A DNA stretch of 64,000 nt, from NCBI RefSeq assembly GCF_000159695.1, contig NZ_CM000955.1:1342524-1406523 (forward strand). Direction: 5' to 3'. A program made the translations under genes and the position numbers. The notes beneath the pieces are model-generated. The model worked only from the letters and a program-made list of their open reading frames with translations, was not told the DNA's origin and did not search any database. How positions within the stretch are numbered: the first letter of the stretch is position 1; every line of letters starts with the position of its first letter. Below, in pieces: positions 24,903-34,533 of this stretch. The stretch is from Finegoldia magna ATCC 53516 (GTDB lineage Bacteria > Bacillota > Clostridia > Tissierellales > Peptoniphilaceae).

Positions 24903-25316
24903 CTATTCATTTTTGTTTTGGCAATCTGGACAAATCCCTCTAAATTCAAGAGAATGTGAGTCGATTTTAAAACCTGTTTTGTCTTCCAAATCCATCTCAA
25001 TTTTTTCTACTGGGCAGTGATCAATAGGTATGATTTTGCCGCAAGATTCACAGATTATACTGTGTTTATGTTTTTTGCCTTTTAATCTGTAATATGAAAT
25101 GCCGTCAATTTCACAAACAACTTCAACTATTTCTTTATTTTTTAATATTTTTAAATTTCTGTAAATCGTAGACAGATTGGAGTCTTCTTTTTTCTTGAAA
25201 ATCTCATACAAATCTTCTGCAGAGATAGGCTGTTCAGATTTTTCTAAAATCGATATTATAAGCTTTCTTGCTTTTGTGACTTTTAAACCATTTTGTAATA
25301 AGATTTCGTTTTTCAT
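24903..25316 (-). CDS. Fur-family metalloregulator (Fur/Zur/PerR)
   Basis: A 137-residue protein with an N-terminal winged helix (KVTKARKLIISILEKSEQPISAEDLY and a recognition helix near LSTIYRNLKIL). The C-terminal metal domain has the structural zinc cysteines in CESCGK and CPDCQ and a histidine-rich turn HKHSIICES. Whether it senses iron, zinc or peroxide cannot be decided from the sequence. It is monocistronic, faces the Se/Mo operon, and has a divergent gap of 166 bp to the polysaccharide locus. No classical Fur box is evident near it. Confidence 0.9.
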   Translation of the reverse strand: MKNEILLQNGLKVTKARKLIISILEKSEQPISAEDLYEIFKKKEDSNLSTIYRNLKILKNKEIVEVVCEIDGISYYRLKGKKHKHSIICESCGKIIPIDHCPVEKIEMDLEDKTGFKIDSHSLEFRGICPDCQNKNE

Positions 25317-25443
25317 ATAATCACCTATAATTATTATATCATTTTATTATGAAATATTTTAGAACTGTTGAAAATTTGAAATCGAAAGAATGCTACAATT
25401 TGTCAACTTTTTCGTCATTTATATCTAAAAATTCGTAAATTAG

Positions 25444-25452
25444 TGGTATAAT
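25444..25452 (+). promoter_or_regulatory. extended -10 promoter of the polysaccharide locus
   Basis: TGGTATAAT gives an extended -10 (TGnTATAAT) 30 bp before the first gene. No good -35 is present at 17 bp. Nothing else was recognised in 25317-25443. Confidence 0.65.
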
Positions 25453-25482
25453 ATATAGTTAGTGAAATAAGGAGAGTTGTTT

Positions 25483-26676
25483 ATGAACATTTTATTTTCA
25501 CCACCTGATATTTCTGATAAAGAAATTGAAGAAGTGGTAGACGCATTAAAATCCGGTTGGATTACAACTGGACCAAAAACCAAACAATTAGAAAAAAACT
25601 TACAAGAATATACACAATCGAAAAAGACTTGTTGCTTTAATTCGGCAACTGCTGCATTGGAATGTGCGCTTAGAATTTTGGGCGTAAATGGTAAAAAAGA
25701 TGAATGTATTACTTCGGCTTACACTTATACTGCAAGCTGTTCAGTTATAGATCATTTGGATGCTACGATTAAATTGGTAGACGTTCAAAAAGATTCCTAC
25801 TTTATGGATTATGATAAATTGTATGATTCTATAAATGAAAATACTAAGGCTATTATTCCAGTTGATATCGCAGGCGTTCCTGTTGATTACGATAAAATTT
25901 ACGAAGTAATTGAAGCAAAGAAATCAATATTCAGACCTTCTAATGAAATACAAGAATCTTTGGGTAGAGTTGCTTTAATTTCTGATAGCGCTCATGCATT
26001 AGGTTCAACTTATAAAGGCAAAAAAATTGGATCATTCCAAGATATAGCATCTTTCTCATTCCATGCTGTTAAAAACTTTACTACAGCAGAAGGCGGAATG
26101 CTTGCTATAAATATTGGCGATGTAGATAAGATTTACAATGATTTACAATTATTCTCACTACATGGACAAAACAAAGATGCATTAGCGAAAACAAAATTAG
26201 GTGCATGGGAATACGACATTAAAGGTCTTTATTACAAATACAATATGCCTGATATATTAGCGGCAATTGGCCTTGCACAATTAGAAAGATACGATGATTT
26301 ATTAGCTAGAAGAAAAGAAATAATCAAAATGTATAACGATGGTTTTGATAATACATCAATTAGTTATTTGAATCATTTTGGAAAAGATTATACAAGTAAT
26401 GGTCATTTGTATTTAACAAGAGTTGAAGGTATCAACGAAGAAACTCGTAACGATATAATCGTTAAGATGGCAGAAAAAGGTATTGCTACGAACGTTCACT
26501 ACAAGCCAATCGCGATGATGACTGGATACAAAAATTTAGGATTTGACATAAAAGATTATCCTAATACTTTTGAACAATACAAAAACGAAATAACATTGCC
26601 ACTTCACACATTATTATCAGATGATGAAGTAGCATATGTAATCGAAACTTACAAGGATATAGTTAGTGGTAAATAA
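25483..26676 (+). CDS. DegT/DnrJ/EryC1/StrS sugar aminotransferase
   Basis: A 397-residue PLP enzyme that aminates a nucleotide-linked keto-sugar. The opening SPPDISDKEIEEVVDALKSG and the GWITTGPKTKQLE segment are typical of the ArnB/PglE/LegC branch. The PLP lysine is Lys197 in SFHAVKNFTTAEGG. The start is ATG 25483, six bases after GGAGAG; an in-frame TTG at 25477 is too close to that site. It heads the seven-gene locus and is followed by the initiating sugar-phosphate transferase. The matching 4,6-dehydratase is not in the window. Confidence 0.9.
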   Translation: MNILFSPPDISDKEIEEVVDALKSGWITTGPKTKQLEKNLQEYTQSKKTCCFNSATAALECALRILGVNGKKDECITSAYTYTASCSVIDHLDATIKLVDVQKDSYFMDYDKLYDSINENTKAIIPVDIAGVPVDYDKIYEVIEAKKSIFRPSNEIQESLGRVALISDSAHALGSTYKGKKIGSFQDIASFSFHAVKNFTTAEGGMLAINIGDVDKIYNDLQLFSLHGQNKDALAKTKLGAWEYDIKGLYYKYNMPDILAAIGLAQLERYDDLLARRKEIIKMYNDGFDNTSISYLNHFGKDYTSNGHLYLTRVEGINEETRNDIIVKMAEKGIATNVHYKPIAMMTGYKNLGFDIKDYPNTFEQYKNEITLPLHTLLSDDEVAYVIETYKDIVSGK

Positions 26677-27310
26677 TATGAACAATCGAGTAGATGAAAT
26701 CCTTAAAAATAGCAAATTTAATCTTTTCATCAAAAGATTATTTGATATTTTAGCATCTTTATTTGGTATTTTGGTTATGGCAATCCCAATGATTATAATT
26801 TCCATAGCTATAAAACTAGATTCAAAAGGTCCCGTGTTTTTCAAACAAAAAAGAGTTAAGAAAAATAATGAGAATTTTACGATTTTGAAATTTAGGACGA
26901 TGGTTGTGGATGCTCCAAAATTGGGAATGGCAATAACAGTTGGAGACGATCCTAGAATAACAAAAGTAGGAAAGTTTTTGAGGAAAACTAAATTAGATGA
27001 GTTTCCACAATTGTTCAATGTATTAGTCGGAGATATGAGTTTTGTTGGACCAAGACCAGAAGTTAGAAAATACGTCGATATGTATTCGGATTCGGACAGA
27101 GATATTTTGAAGATTAGACCAGGAATTACCGATTTAGCAAGTATAAAATACAGAGATGAATCAGAAATTTTGGATAAGTCCGACAATCCTGAAAAAACTT
27201 ATGTGGAAGAAATTATGCCGAATAAAATCGAACTAAACAAACAATACATTGAAAATATTAATTTATTAAATGATATAAAAATAATTCTTCAAACATTGAA
27301 GATTTTATAG
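26666..27310 (+). CDS. initiating undecaprenyl-phosphate sugar-phosphate transferase
   Basis: A 214-residue monotopic phosphoglycosyl transferase of the PglC/WcaJ catalytic domain type. It has one membrane segment (about 26-48), then GPVFFKQKRVKKNNENFTIL, KFRTM, KTKLDEFPQLFNVLVGDMSFVGPRPE and RPGITDLA. It transfers a sugar-1-phosphate to undecaprenyl phosphate and so starts the repeat unit. A GTG start at 26666 has AAGGA 8 nt upstream; ATG 26678 is the alternative. It overlaps the aminotransferase by 11 bp with the GTG start. Confidence 0.92.
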   Translation: MVNNMNNRVDEILKNSKFNLFIKRLFDILASLFGILVMAIPMIIISIAIKLDSKGPVFFKQKRVKKNNENFTILKFRTMVVDAPKLGMAITVGDDPRITKVGKFLRKTKLDEFPQLFNVLVGDMSFVGPRPEVRKYVDMYSDSDRDILKIRPGITDLASIKYRDESEILDKSDNPEKTYVEEIMPNKIELNKQYIENINLLNDIKIILQTLKIL

Positions 27311-27317
27311 GAGTTTT

Positions 27318-28544
27318 ATGAATATTTGGATTATAAATCATTATATTGATGTTCCAGGGAAGGGTAGATATTTAAGGCATTATAATTTTGCAAAAGAATT
27401 ACAAAAAAGAGGACATAATGTTACTTTATTTACAGCATCTACTACACATGGAACAGATTTAAATGTGATTAATGATGAAAAAAAATATAAAGAAGAAATA
27501 ATTGATTCCTTGAAATTTGTATATATTAAGGCAAAAAATTACACTGGGAATGGTAAAGACCGTGTAATTAATATGATACAATTCTATAAAAATCTATTGT
27601 CAGTATCTAAAAAATACTCTGGGGTTGATGTTGTTTATTGTTCTGCACCTCATAGTTTAACTTGGTTAGCTTCAAGGAAAATAGCCAAAAACAATCACGC
27701 TAAATTAATTTGTGAAACAAGAGATTTATGGCCAGAAACTTTTATAGAAATGGGTAAGTTCAGTAAAAATCATCCTGTGGCAAAAATCCTATATGCGATT
27801 GAGAAATCTGTGTATAAGTCTTCAGATGCTTTAATATTCACAATGGAGGGCGGAAAAGACTATCTGAAATCAAGAGGAATTAATAGAGATAATGTATTTC
27901 ACATAAATAATGGGGTTGTACTAGAAGATTTCAATGAATCAATAAAAAAATATCATTTGGAAGATGTAGATTTAGATGATAAAAATATCTTTAAAGTTGT
28001 TTATACAGGCGCTTTAGGACGAGCAAATCAAGTTGATACTTTGATTGATGCAATGAATAAACTTTCTGATTATGAAGATATAAAACTTATTGTTTATGGG
28101 AAAGGTGAATTTGAAGCAAGCCTTATAAAAAAAGTTAGAGAAAATTCACAAAAAAATGTTGTTTTTAAAGGTTCTGTTGACAAAAGATATGTACCTTCTA
28201 TAGTTACAAGATCAGATTTGAATGTAATTACTGGACAAGATATTAATTTATATAAATATGGAATGAGTTTTAACAAGCTATTTGAGTATTTAGCTGCAAA
28301 CAAACCTATATTATCTAATTTAAAATGTAATTATGATATTATTGAAAAATTTAACTGTGGTAAGACAGTAAAAAGTGGTTCTGCAGATGCTTTAAAGGAA
28401 GGAATATTGTACTTTTATAATTTAAAAGATATTGATTATAAACAATTTTGTGAAAATTCTAAAGAAGCAGCAGCAAATTATGATTACAAAATTTTAACTG
28501 ATAAATTGGAAGATATATTTAAAACTTTAAATGGGGGATTTTAA
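27318..28544 (+). CDS. family 4 (GT-B) glycosyltransferase
   Basis: A 408-residue glycosyltransferase with an N-terminal acceptor domain starting IWIINHYIDVPGKGRYLRHY, a central CETRDLWPETFIEMG and a C-terminal donor domain (VVYTGALGRANQVDTLIDAM, FNKLFEYLAANKPIL). The two-domain layout and motifs fit GT4 enzymes of the WbuB type, which add the second sugar to the lipid-linked primer. It is the only ordinary glycosyltransferase in this locus, so the product may be a disaccharide or is finished by genes elsewhere. Confidence 0.9.
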   Translation: MNIWIINHYIDVPGKGRYLRHYNFAKELQKRGHNVTLFTASTTHGTDLNVINDEKKYKEEIIDSLKFVYIKAKNYTGNGKDRVINMIQFYKNLLSVSKKYSGVDVVYCSAPHSLTWLASRKIAKNNHAKLICETRDLWPETFIEMGKFSKNHPVAKILYAIEKSVYKSSDALIFTMEGGKDYLKSRGINRDNVFHINNGVVLEDFNESIKKYHLEDVDLDDKNIFKVVYTGALGRANQVDTLIDAMNKLSDYEDIKLIVYGKGEFEASLIKKVRENSQKNVVFKGSVDKRYVPSIVTRSDLNVITGQDINLYKYGMSFNKLFEYLAANKPILSNLKCNYDIIEKFNCGKTVKSGSADALKEGILYFYNLKDIDYKQFCENSKEAAANYDYKILTDKLEDIFKTLNGGF

Positions 28545-29731
28545 TGAATATACCATTGTTGAATTTGAAAAGACAATATAAAGACATTGAAGAAGAAGTA
28601 AACGCAAATGTATTAGAGTGTTTCAAAAATGCACAATATATAATGGGTGAAAATGTTAAACAATTTGAAAAAGAAATAGCCGAAAAAATAGGTGTTAAAC
28701 ATGCGATTACAGTTGGAAATGGGACTGATGCTTTGATTATAGCTTTGAAGTCTTTGGGAATCAAAGAAGGAGACGAAGTTATAACCACTGATTATACTTT
28801 CTTTGCAACAGCTGAAGCTATAAGGTTTGTTGGAGCTACACCTGTATTTTGTGATGTTGAATTGGATACTTATAATATCGATCCTTCTCAAATAGAAGAA
28901 AAAATTACAGACAAAACAAAGGCAATTATTTGTGTTCATTTATTTGGAAATGCATGTAAAATGGATGAAATAAATGATATTGCCAAGAGACATAATTTGT
29001 ATGTTGTTGAAGATGCAGCACAAGCAATTAATTCACAATATAAGGGCAAAAATGTTGGTAATTTAGGGGATATAGCTTGTTTCTCATTCTTCCCTACAAA
29101 AAATTTGGGATGCTTTGGTGATGGTGGAATGATCACAACTAATGATGATGATTTGGCAACTATTATAAGAGCATTGAAGGTTCACGGTAGTGGCGAAAAC
29201 GGAATGAAAGCTTACGCTATATTAAATGATGAAGAAGTTGAGGTTGTGGAACAAAATTCAGGTGACAACACTGTTTACAATCCATTGAAATACTACAATT
29301 ATTTAATCGGTCACAATTCAAGATTAGACGAAATCCAAGCTGCTATTTTGAGAATTAAATTAAAACACTTAGACGAATATACGGAAAATAGAAGAAGTAT
29401 TTCACACAAATACATCGACGCTTTGAAGGATACTTCATTGGTAATGCCAACAGAAACTGAAGGCGGAAAGCACGTTTTCCATTTATTTATTTTACAATCA
29501 GAAAACAGAGAAGAAATAGAATCAAAATTAAAAGAAAAAGGCATCGCTACTGGAACTTATTACAAGGTGCCAATGCATTTACAAAAAGCTTTTAATGATT
29601 TAGGATATAAGAAGGGAGATTTCCCTAATGCGGAATATCTTTCAGAAAGAACTTTTGCTATTCCATTGTTCCCAGAAATGAACGATGAGGAAAGAGAATA
29701 TATTATTAATTCTATAAAGGAGATAGTATAA
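28544..29731 (+). CDS. WbpE/WlbC-like UDP-sugar 3-aminotransferase
   Basis: A 395-residue DegT-family aminotransferase opening with [21 protein letters not shown] lysine Lys186 lies in [15 protein letters not shown]. Relatives (WbpE, WlbC) aminate UDP-GlcNAc(3-keto)A at C3. The three next genes encode the dehydrogenase, the 3-oxidase and the acetyltransferase of that same pathway, which supports this over other DegT reactions. It overlaps both neighbours by one base. Confidence 0.9.
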   Translation: MNIPLLNLKRQYKDIEEEVNANVLECFKNAQYIMGENVKQFEKEIAEKIGVKHAITVGNGTDALIIALKSLGIKEGDEVITTDYTFFATAEAIRFVGATPVFCDVELDTYNIDPSQIEEKITDKTKAIICVHLFGNACKMDEINDIAKRHNLYVVEDAAQAINSQYKGKNVGNLGDIACFSFFPTKNLGCFGDGGMITTNDDDLATIIRALKVHGSGENGMKAYAILNDEEVEVVEQNSGDNTVYNPLKYYNYLIGHNSRLDEIQAAILRIKLKHLDEYTENRRSISHKYIDALKDTSLVMPTETEGGKHVFHLFILQSENREEIESKLKEKGIATGTYYKVPMHLQKAFNDLGYKKGDFPNAEYLSERTFAIPLFPEMNDEEREYIINSIKEIV

Positions 29732-30309
29732 TGGACTTTTTTGCTCATGAATCTTGCTATATAGATGAAGAGACAAAGATCGGTAAAGGTACTAAAATTT
29801 GGCATTTTAGTCATGTAATGTCAGGTAGCACTATTGGAGAAAATTGTAATATTGGTCAAAATGTTGTGATTTCTCCAGATGTTACGCTTGGTAATAATTG
29901 TAAAGTTCAAAATAATGTTAGTGTGTATACTGGTGTTGTTTGTGAAGATGGTGTGTTCTTAGGACCTTCTTGTGTGTTTACAAATGTTATTAATCCAAGG
30001 GCTTTTATTGAGAAAAAAGATGAATATCGAAAAACAACTATTAAAGAAGGCGCGTCTATTGGCGCCAATGCGACTATTGTTTGTGGAAACACAATTGGCA
30101 AATATGCTATAATTGGAGCAGGAGCAGTTGTTACAAAAGATGTCGGGGATTACGAAATTGTAGTAGGAAATCCAGCTAGACATCATGGATATGCATGTTC
30201 ATGTGGAGAAAATCTAAAAAGAGTTTCCCTCACAGATTATATATGTGAAAAATGTGACAAGAAATATTTATTAAATGATTATAAATTGAGTGAGGTATCA
30301 AATGAATAA
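29731..30309 (+). CDS. WbpD/WlbB-like UDP-sugar N-acetyltransferase
   Basis: A 192-residue left-handed beta-helix acyltransferase with hexapeptide repeats ([53 protein letters not shown]). The C terminus holds a CSCGENL...CEKCDKKY zinc-ribbon-like tail. WbpD enzymes acetylate the 3-amino group of UDP-GlcNAc(3NH2)A. Its neighbours are the other three enzymes of that path. It overlaps wbpE-like by one base and the dehydrogenase by 8 bp. Confidence 0.9.
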   Translation: MDFFAHESCYIDEETKIGKGTKIWHFSHVMSGSTIGENCNIGQNVVISPDVTLGNNCKVQNNVSVYTGVVCEDGVFLGPSCVFTNVINPRAFIEKKDEYRKTTIKEGASIGANATIVCGNTIGKYAIIGAGAVVTKDVGDYEIVVGNPARHHGYACSCGENLKRVSLTDYICEKCDKKYLLNDYKLSEVSNE

Positions 30310-31633
30310 TTTAAAAGAAGAATTATTGGGCAAAATCGAAGATAAATCTCTAGTAGTAGGGGTTGTGGGATTAGGTTATGTAGGATTGCCATTAGCGGTT
30401 GAAAAAGCAAAAGCTGGTTACACTGTCATTGGATTTGATGTACAACCTGAAAAAGTTCAAATGGTTAACGATGGAGTTAACTACATTGGTGATGTAGTTG
30501 ATTCAGAATTAAAAGCTATCGTTGAATCTGGAAAATTAAGAGCTACAAGTGATTTTGAATCAGTTGCAAGTTGCGATTTCATAGCTATTGCTGTTCCAAC
30601 ACCATTGGATATTTACCAACAACCAGATATTTCTTACGTTGAAAAATCAACTACAGATGTTTCTAAACATTTGAAAAAAGGATCTATCGTTGTCTTAGAA
30701 TCCACTACTTATCCAGGAACTACTGAAGAATTAATGAGACCTATATTGGAAAATGGTTCAGGCTTGAAATGTGAAGAAGATTTTTACTTAGCATTTTCTC
30801 CTGAAAGAGTAGATCCAGGTAATAAACAATACAAAACTAAGAACACTCCAAAAGTTGTTGGAGGAATTGGTTCAGAATCTACAGAAGTTGCAGCAGCATT
30901 GTACAGAAATGTACTTGAAGGAGAAGTTATGACTGTATCTTCACCAAGAGTTGCTGAAATGGAAAAAATTCTTGAAAACACATACAGAAATGTAAACATC
31001 GGATTGGTAAATGAATTTGCCAAATTAGCTAATAAAATGGATATCAATATGTGGGAAGTAGTAGACGCTGCTAAGACAAAACCTTATGGATATCAAGCAT
31101 TCTATCCAGGTCCTGGTGTAGGTGGACACTGTATACCATTAGATCCATTCTATTTGACTTGGAAAGCTAGAGAATACGATGTACACATGCCAATCATAGA
31201 AGCAAGTGGTACTGTAAATGATAGTATGCCTGAATGGGTTGTAGATAGATCAATGAAGATTTTATCTAGAAAATTCAAAAAACCTTTAAATGGTTCAAAA
31301 GTTTTAATTTTAGGTATTGCTTACAAAAAAGACATCGACGATTTAAGAGATTCACCAGCATTTGTTGTTATGGATAAGTTCAGAGAAGAAGGAGCTATTA
31401 TCGATTACTATGATGGATTCAATCCTTCATACTTCAATCCAGATGGATCCAAGACTTACTCATTAAAAGAAATTAATCCTGAAGTAGTTAAAGGTTATGA
31501 TTTAGTGGTTATAACTGCAGATCATACAAATGTTGATTATCAAATGGTTGTAGACAATGCACCATTTGTATTTGATACAAAATACGCTACAAGAAATGTA
31601 GAAAACAATAGAGATAAGATAGAATTATTATAA
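30302..31633 (+). CDS. WbpA-like UDP-GlcNAc 6-dehydrogenase
   Basis: A 443-residue UDP-sugar dehydrogenase. It has a Rossmann motif [20 protein letters not shown], the central [20 protein letters not shown] and the catalytic Cys277 in [14 protein letters not shown], then a C-terminal UDP-binding domain ([16 protein letters not shown]). It oxidises the C6 alcohol to a carboxylate. I start at ATG 30302 after GAGGT; an in-frame GTG at 30290 overlaps that site. By context it makes UDP-GlcNAcA, the first intermediate of the diacetamido-uronic acid pathway. Confidence 0.92.
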   Translation: MNNLKEELLGKIEDKSLVVGVVGLGYVGLPLAVEKAKAGYTVIGFDVQPEKVQMVNDGVNYIGDVVDSELKAIVESGKLRATSDFESVASCDFIAIAVPTPLDIYQQPDISYVEKSTTDVSKHLKKGSIVVLESTTYPGTTEELMRPILENGSGLKCEEDFYLAFSPERVDPGNKQYKTKNTPKVVGGIGSESTEVAAALYRNVLEGEVMTVSSPRVAEMEKILENTYRNVNIGLVNEFAKLANKMDINMWEVVDAAKTKPYGYQAFYPGPGVGGHCIPLDPFYLTWKAREYDVHMPIIEASGTVNDSMPEWVVDRSMKILSRKFKKPLNGSKVLILGIAYKKDIDDLRDSPAFVVMDKFREEGAIIDYYDGFNPSYFNPDGSKTYSLKEINPEVVKGYDLVVITADHTNVDYQMVVDNAPFVFDTKYATRNVENNRDKIELL

Positions 31634-31641
31634 GAGGTAAT

Positions 31642-32661
31642 ATGCAAAAAATTAAATGCGCAATCATTGGTTGTGGTAGAATTTCTTATAAACACGTAGA
31701 AGGAATTGCAAACAATGATTCAGAAATGGAATTGGTTGCAGTATGCGATATTATTGAAGAAAGAGCAATCGAAAAAAGAAATGAATATTTGGAAAGATTT
31801 CCTGACAGAGATGTAAAAGTATACACTGATTACAAAAAAATGTTAGAAGAAGTCGACATCGATATGTGTTCAATTTCAACAGAAAGTGGTTACCACGGTG
31901 AGATAGCTCTTTACTGCTTAGAACAATCAAAACACGTTTTGATTGAAAAACCAATGGCCATGAGTTTGGAAGAAATCGATAAAATTAATAAGTTAGCTGA
32001 TGAAAAAGGATTAAAAGTTGGGGTATGTCACCAAAACAGATTTAATCCTCCAATTCAAAAATTGAAAAAAACAATTGATGCTAATAAATTTGGCAAGATG
32101 ACAAACATCACAGCAAGAGTTTTATGGAACAGAAATCAAAACTACTATAACTTAGCACCATGGAGAGGAACAAAGGCTTTAGATGGTGGTACATTGATGA
32201 ACCAATGTATACACGCACTAGACTTATTGTTATGGATGATGGATGATGAATTAGTAAGCGTAAAAGCTGAAACAGAAACTTTCCTAAGAGATATAGAAAT
32301 GGAAGATTACGGTGTAATTTTGATGAGATTTAAGAGCGGTAGAATTGGACTATTGGAAGGTAGTGCCGATGTATATCCTAAAAATCTTGAAGAAACTATT
32401 TCTGTATTTGGATCGACAGGAACTGCCGTTATCGGTGGGTTAGCTGTTAACGAAATAAAAACTTGGGTATTTGAAGATGAATCTGAAACCGCAGAATTGG
32501 AAGATGACAAATCAATCGATAATGTGTACGGGAACGGACACACTCCATTATACAAAGATTTCATTCACGCAATAAATACCGATACTCAACCATTAATTAA
32601 TGGTCATGAAGGAAGAAAACCAGTTGAAGTTTTAATGAAAGCTTACGGCTGGATTGACTGA
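31642..32661 (+). CDS. WbpB/WlbA-like UDP-GlcNAcA 3-oxidase (Gfo/Idh/MocA)
   Basis: A 339-residue Gfo/Idh/MocA oxidoreductase. It has the NAD motif AIIGCGRISYKHVEGIA, EKPMAMSLEEIDKI with the catalytic Lys, and a C-terminal dimer domain (ALDGGTLMNQCIHALDLLLWM with the conserved His). WbpB enzymes oxidise the C3 hydroxyl of UDP-GlcNAcA and pass on to the aminotransferase. With the three genes before it the pathway to UDP-GlcNAc(3NAc)A is complete. It is the last gene of the locus and is followed by a terminator. Confidence 0.9.
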   Translation: MQKIKCAIIGCGRISYKHVEGIANNDSEMELVAVCDIIEERAIEKRNEYLERFPDRDVKVYTDYKKMLEEVDIDMCSISTESGYHGEIALYCLEQSKHVLIEKPMAMSLEEIDKINKLADEKGLKVGVCHQNRFNPPIQKLKKTIDANKFGKMTNITARVLWNRNQNYYNLAPWRGTKALDGGTLMNQCIHALDLLLWMMDDELVSVKAETETFLRDIEMEDYGVILMRFKSGRIGLLEGSADVYPKNLEETISVFGSTGTAVIGGLAVNEIKTWVFEDESETAELEDDKSIDNVYGNGHTPLYKDFIHAINTDTQPLINGHEGRKPVEVLMKAYGWID

Positions 32662-32677
32662 TAAAATATTTTGAAAA

Positions 32678-32712
32678 CAAACAAGCTCTTGGTTTTAATC
32701 AAGAGCTTGTTT
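32678..32712. terminator. terminator hairpin between convergent genes
   Basis: Stem AAACAAGCTCTTG/CAAGAGCTTGTTT around an 8-nt loop. The T tracts are short on both sides, so efficiency is uncertain. It could serve the polysaccharide locus and the convergent dehydrogenase. Confidence 0.7.
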
Positions 32713-32720
32713 CAATTTAA

Positions 32721-33677
32721 TTAGTATTTGTAGAAGCCTTCTTTTGTTCCTCTACCTAATTTATTTTCATCTATATATTTCTTTAGCATTTGAGCGATTT
32801 GATATGCTACAGAATTTTTATCATTTACATCTGGTTTATTTAAAGTTATATTATATGCAGTTTTAAGACCAACTACATCTAGAATTTGGAAAGGTCCAAA
32901 TGGAGCGCCTGTTCCATATCTCCAAGCGTTGTCTATGTCTTCAATGTCAGCTATGTCCAAAGCCTTTAGAGTCATTGCAGCATCTAATAATGGAACTAAT
33001 AATGAATTTAGTAGATATCCAGGTTGTTCTTTCTTTAATTTTAATGGAATCATTCCTATATCTTTTGCAAAACTTACTACTTCATCGAATGCTTCATGGG
33101 AAGTTTCGCTGTGTCCCATAATTTCTGCTGTATTATTGTTCCAAATTTCATTTGCAAAATGAAGAGCAAGATATTTTTCTGGATGAGGAAGTAAATCCTT
33201 GAATGAACTTGGTAATAATGTTGATGAATTTGTTGCAACTATAGTATTATCATTTAATACTTTTGCCAAATTTTTATAAAAATCTGATTTTTGTTCTGGA
33301 TTTTCAGAAACAGCTTCAATTAATAAATCACAATTTTCAACTGATTTTTCTAAGTCTGTTAAAAGATGAATTCTATTGAATCCTTCTTCTACATCTTTTT
33401 TTAAATTTTCAATATCATCAATTGCTAATTGTTCAGTAGATATACCTCTAGGTATAATTACCGAGTTAACAGTTTTTTCATCGGATAATCCAACCTTAAT
33501 TCTATCTAGTATACTTAGATATGTTTCTTTTAATGCATCAAAACGTGGCTTAGCTCTCTCTACAGAACCTTCACTTCTTAGCCATACGTTTACATCAAAA
33601 CCTTTAAATGCAGTTTGAAAAGCTATTTGAGATCCCAAAACGCCTCCACCAGCAACTGTAACATTTTTAAATTTCAT
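32721..33677 (-). CDS. 3-hydroxyacyl-CoA dehydrogenase family protein
   Basis: A 318-residue NAD-dependent dehydrogenase. It has an N-terminal Rossmann motif VTVAGGGVLGSQIAFQTAF, a central ATNSSTLLPSSFKDLL and ALHFANEIWNNNTAEIM (catalytic His region), and a C-terminal helical domain with PGYLLNSLLVPLLDAAM and GTGAPFGPFQILDVVGL. This matches 3-hydroxybutyryl/3-hydroxyacyl-CoA dehydrogenases. It stands alone, with no thiolase, crotonase or acyl-CoA dehydrogenase nearby, so the substrate is uncertain. An AAAGGAGG ribosome site and a minus-strand promoter lie upstream. Confidence 0.87.
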   Translation of the reverse strand: MKFKNVTVAGGGVLGSQIAFQTAFKGFDVNVWLRSEGSVERAKPRFDALKETYLSILDRIKVGLSDEKTVNSVIIPRGISTEQLAIDDIENLKKDVEEGFNRIHLLTDLEKSVENCDLLIEAVSENPEQKSDFYKNLAKVLNDNTIVATNSSTLLPSSFKDLLPHPEKYLALHFANEIWNNNTAEIMGHSETSHEAFDEVVSFAKDIGMIPLKLKKEQPGYLLNSLLVPLLDAAMTLKALDIADIEDIDNAWRYGTGAPFGPFQILDVVGLKTAYNITLNKPDVNDKNSVAYQIAQMLKKYIDENKLGRGTKEGFYKY

Positions 33678-33723
33678 AAATGTGCCTCCTTTGAATTAAT
33701 CTATATTGTAACTTTATTCAATA

Positions 33724-33751
33724 TTTATATACCCTTTAAATAATTTTACAA
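33724..33751 (-). promoter_or_regulatory. promoter of 3-hydroxyacyl-CoA dehydrogenase gene
   Basis: Read on the minus strand: TTGTAA (33751-33746), a 16-bp spacer and TATAAA (33729-33724), followed by a leader ending in AAAGGAGG. Confidence 0.6.
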
Positions 33752-33802
33752 ATCAGAACTGAACAAATTGTGTAATTTTTCGGGGTTTTTAATTTTTAAA
33801 AT

Positions 33803-33830
33803 GTTTAGAAATTAATAATAAGGGTATAAT
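33803..33830 (+). promoter_or_regulatory. sigma-B-like and/or sigma-A promoter of the asp23 operon
   Basis: GTTTAG (33803-33808), 13 bp, GGGTAT (33822-33827) matches the general-stress sigma-B pattern. The same bases also include TATAAT (33825-33830), a sigma-A -10. A second TATAAT lies at 33890. The operon starts at 33979. The remainder of the 33678-33978 gap is AT-rich leader with no other recognised element. Confidence 0.55.
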
Positions 33831-33978
33831 TAGATTAAGGCGCTAGAGGTTAAAACCATTTTTAAAACAATTAATAAAGAGTAATTTTTTATAATTTAAT
33901 AAATTGTTGTTTAGAATTTATTCTGATGTGGTATATATATCAAGTAACAAATATATCAATAATTTACAAGGAGGTTTT

Positions 33979-34524
33979 ATGAGTGGATTTAAAAAATTTG
34001 TCCATATATTGTTTTCAATATTACTAATTTTGTTTTCTTTAGTAATGTTTTTCACAGTATTCAATTTTGGACAAGTTAGTTATAATCTCAGAGAGCTCAT
34101 GATGAATGAGGTATGCTTTTATATATTAGCAGTTATTGGAGCCTTAATTTTACTAGGGGCACTTATAATAATGTTTAAAGCAATACTCTCTGATAATTTA
34201 AGTGATTTCTTGATCTCAAAAGACAAGGATGGAGAAGTTATGATATCTACAGATGCACTTGAAAACACTGTTAAAAGTACTGTAAATAAATTTAATGATG
34301 TCAGAACTTCTAATGTTAATGTAAGAGTCAACAATTCAAATGAACCGTATATGAATTGTGATGTAGAGGTTGGAGTAAGGGATATGTCAAATGTAGGAGG
34401 TCTTGGTGAAAATATCAAAAATGATATCAAGACTAATCTGGAAACTTTAACTGGATACAAAGTTAAAGATATTACTGTAAAATTCTTGGATTTGGCAAAA
34501 TCTACTAACAAAAGGGTAGTATAG
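33979..34524 (+). CDS. amaP: alkaline shock response membrane anchor AmaP
   Basis: A 181-residue protein with two N-terminal transmembrane helices (about 8-30 and 45-70) and a cytoplasmic Asp23-like domain in which VNVRVNNSNEPYMNCDVEVGV is recognisable. In Staphylococcus, AmaP holds Asp23 at the membrane. The gene order amaP, DUF2273, asp23 is the same here. I start at ATG 33979 because AAGGAGG is 4 nt upstream. The reading frame is open further upstream, but no ribosome site supports a longer form. Confidence 0.87.
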   Translation: MSGFKKFVHILFSILLILFSLVMFFTVFNFGQVSYNLRELMMNEVCFYILAVIGALILLGALIIMFKAILSDNLSDFLISKDKDGEVMISTDALENTVKSTVNKFNDVRTSNVNVRVNNSNEPYMNCDVEVGVRDMSNVGGLGENIKNDIKTNLETLTGYKVKDITVKFLDLAKSTNKRVV

Positions 34525-34533
34525 GGGGTAAAA

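Noticed and set aside
33803..33830. Firm call of a sigma-B regulon
   Set aside because: The motif is good, but one site in very AT-rich DNA and an overlapping TATAAT do not prove sigma-B use. It is kept as a finding only.
33904..33978. N-terminal extension of AmaP from 33904
   Set aside because: The extension lacks a ribosome site, whereas AAGGAGG fits ATG 33979. The predicted promoters also leave the region as leader.
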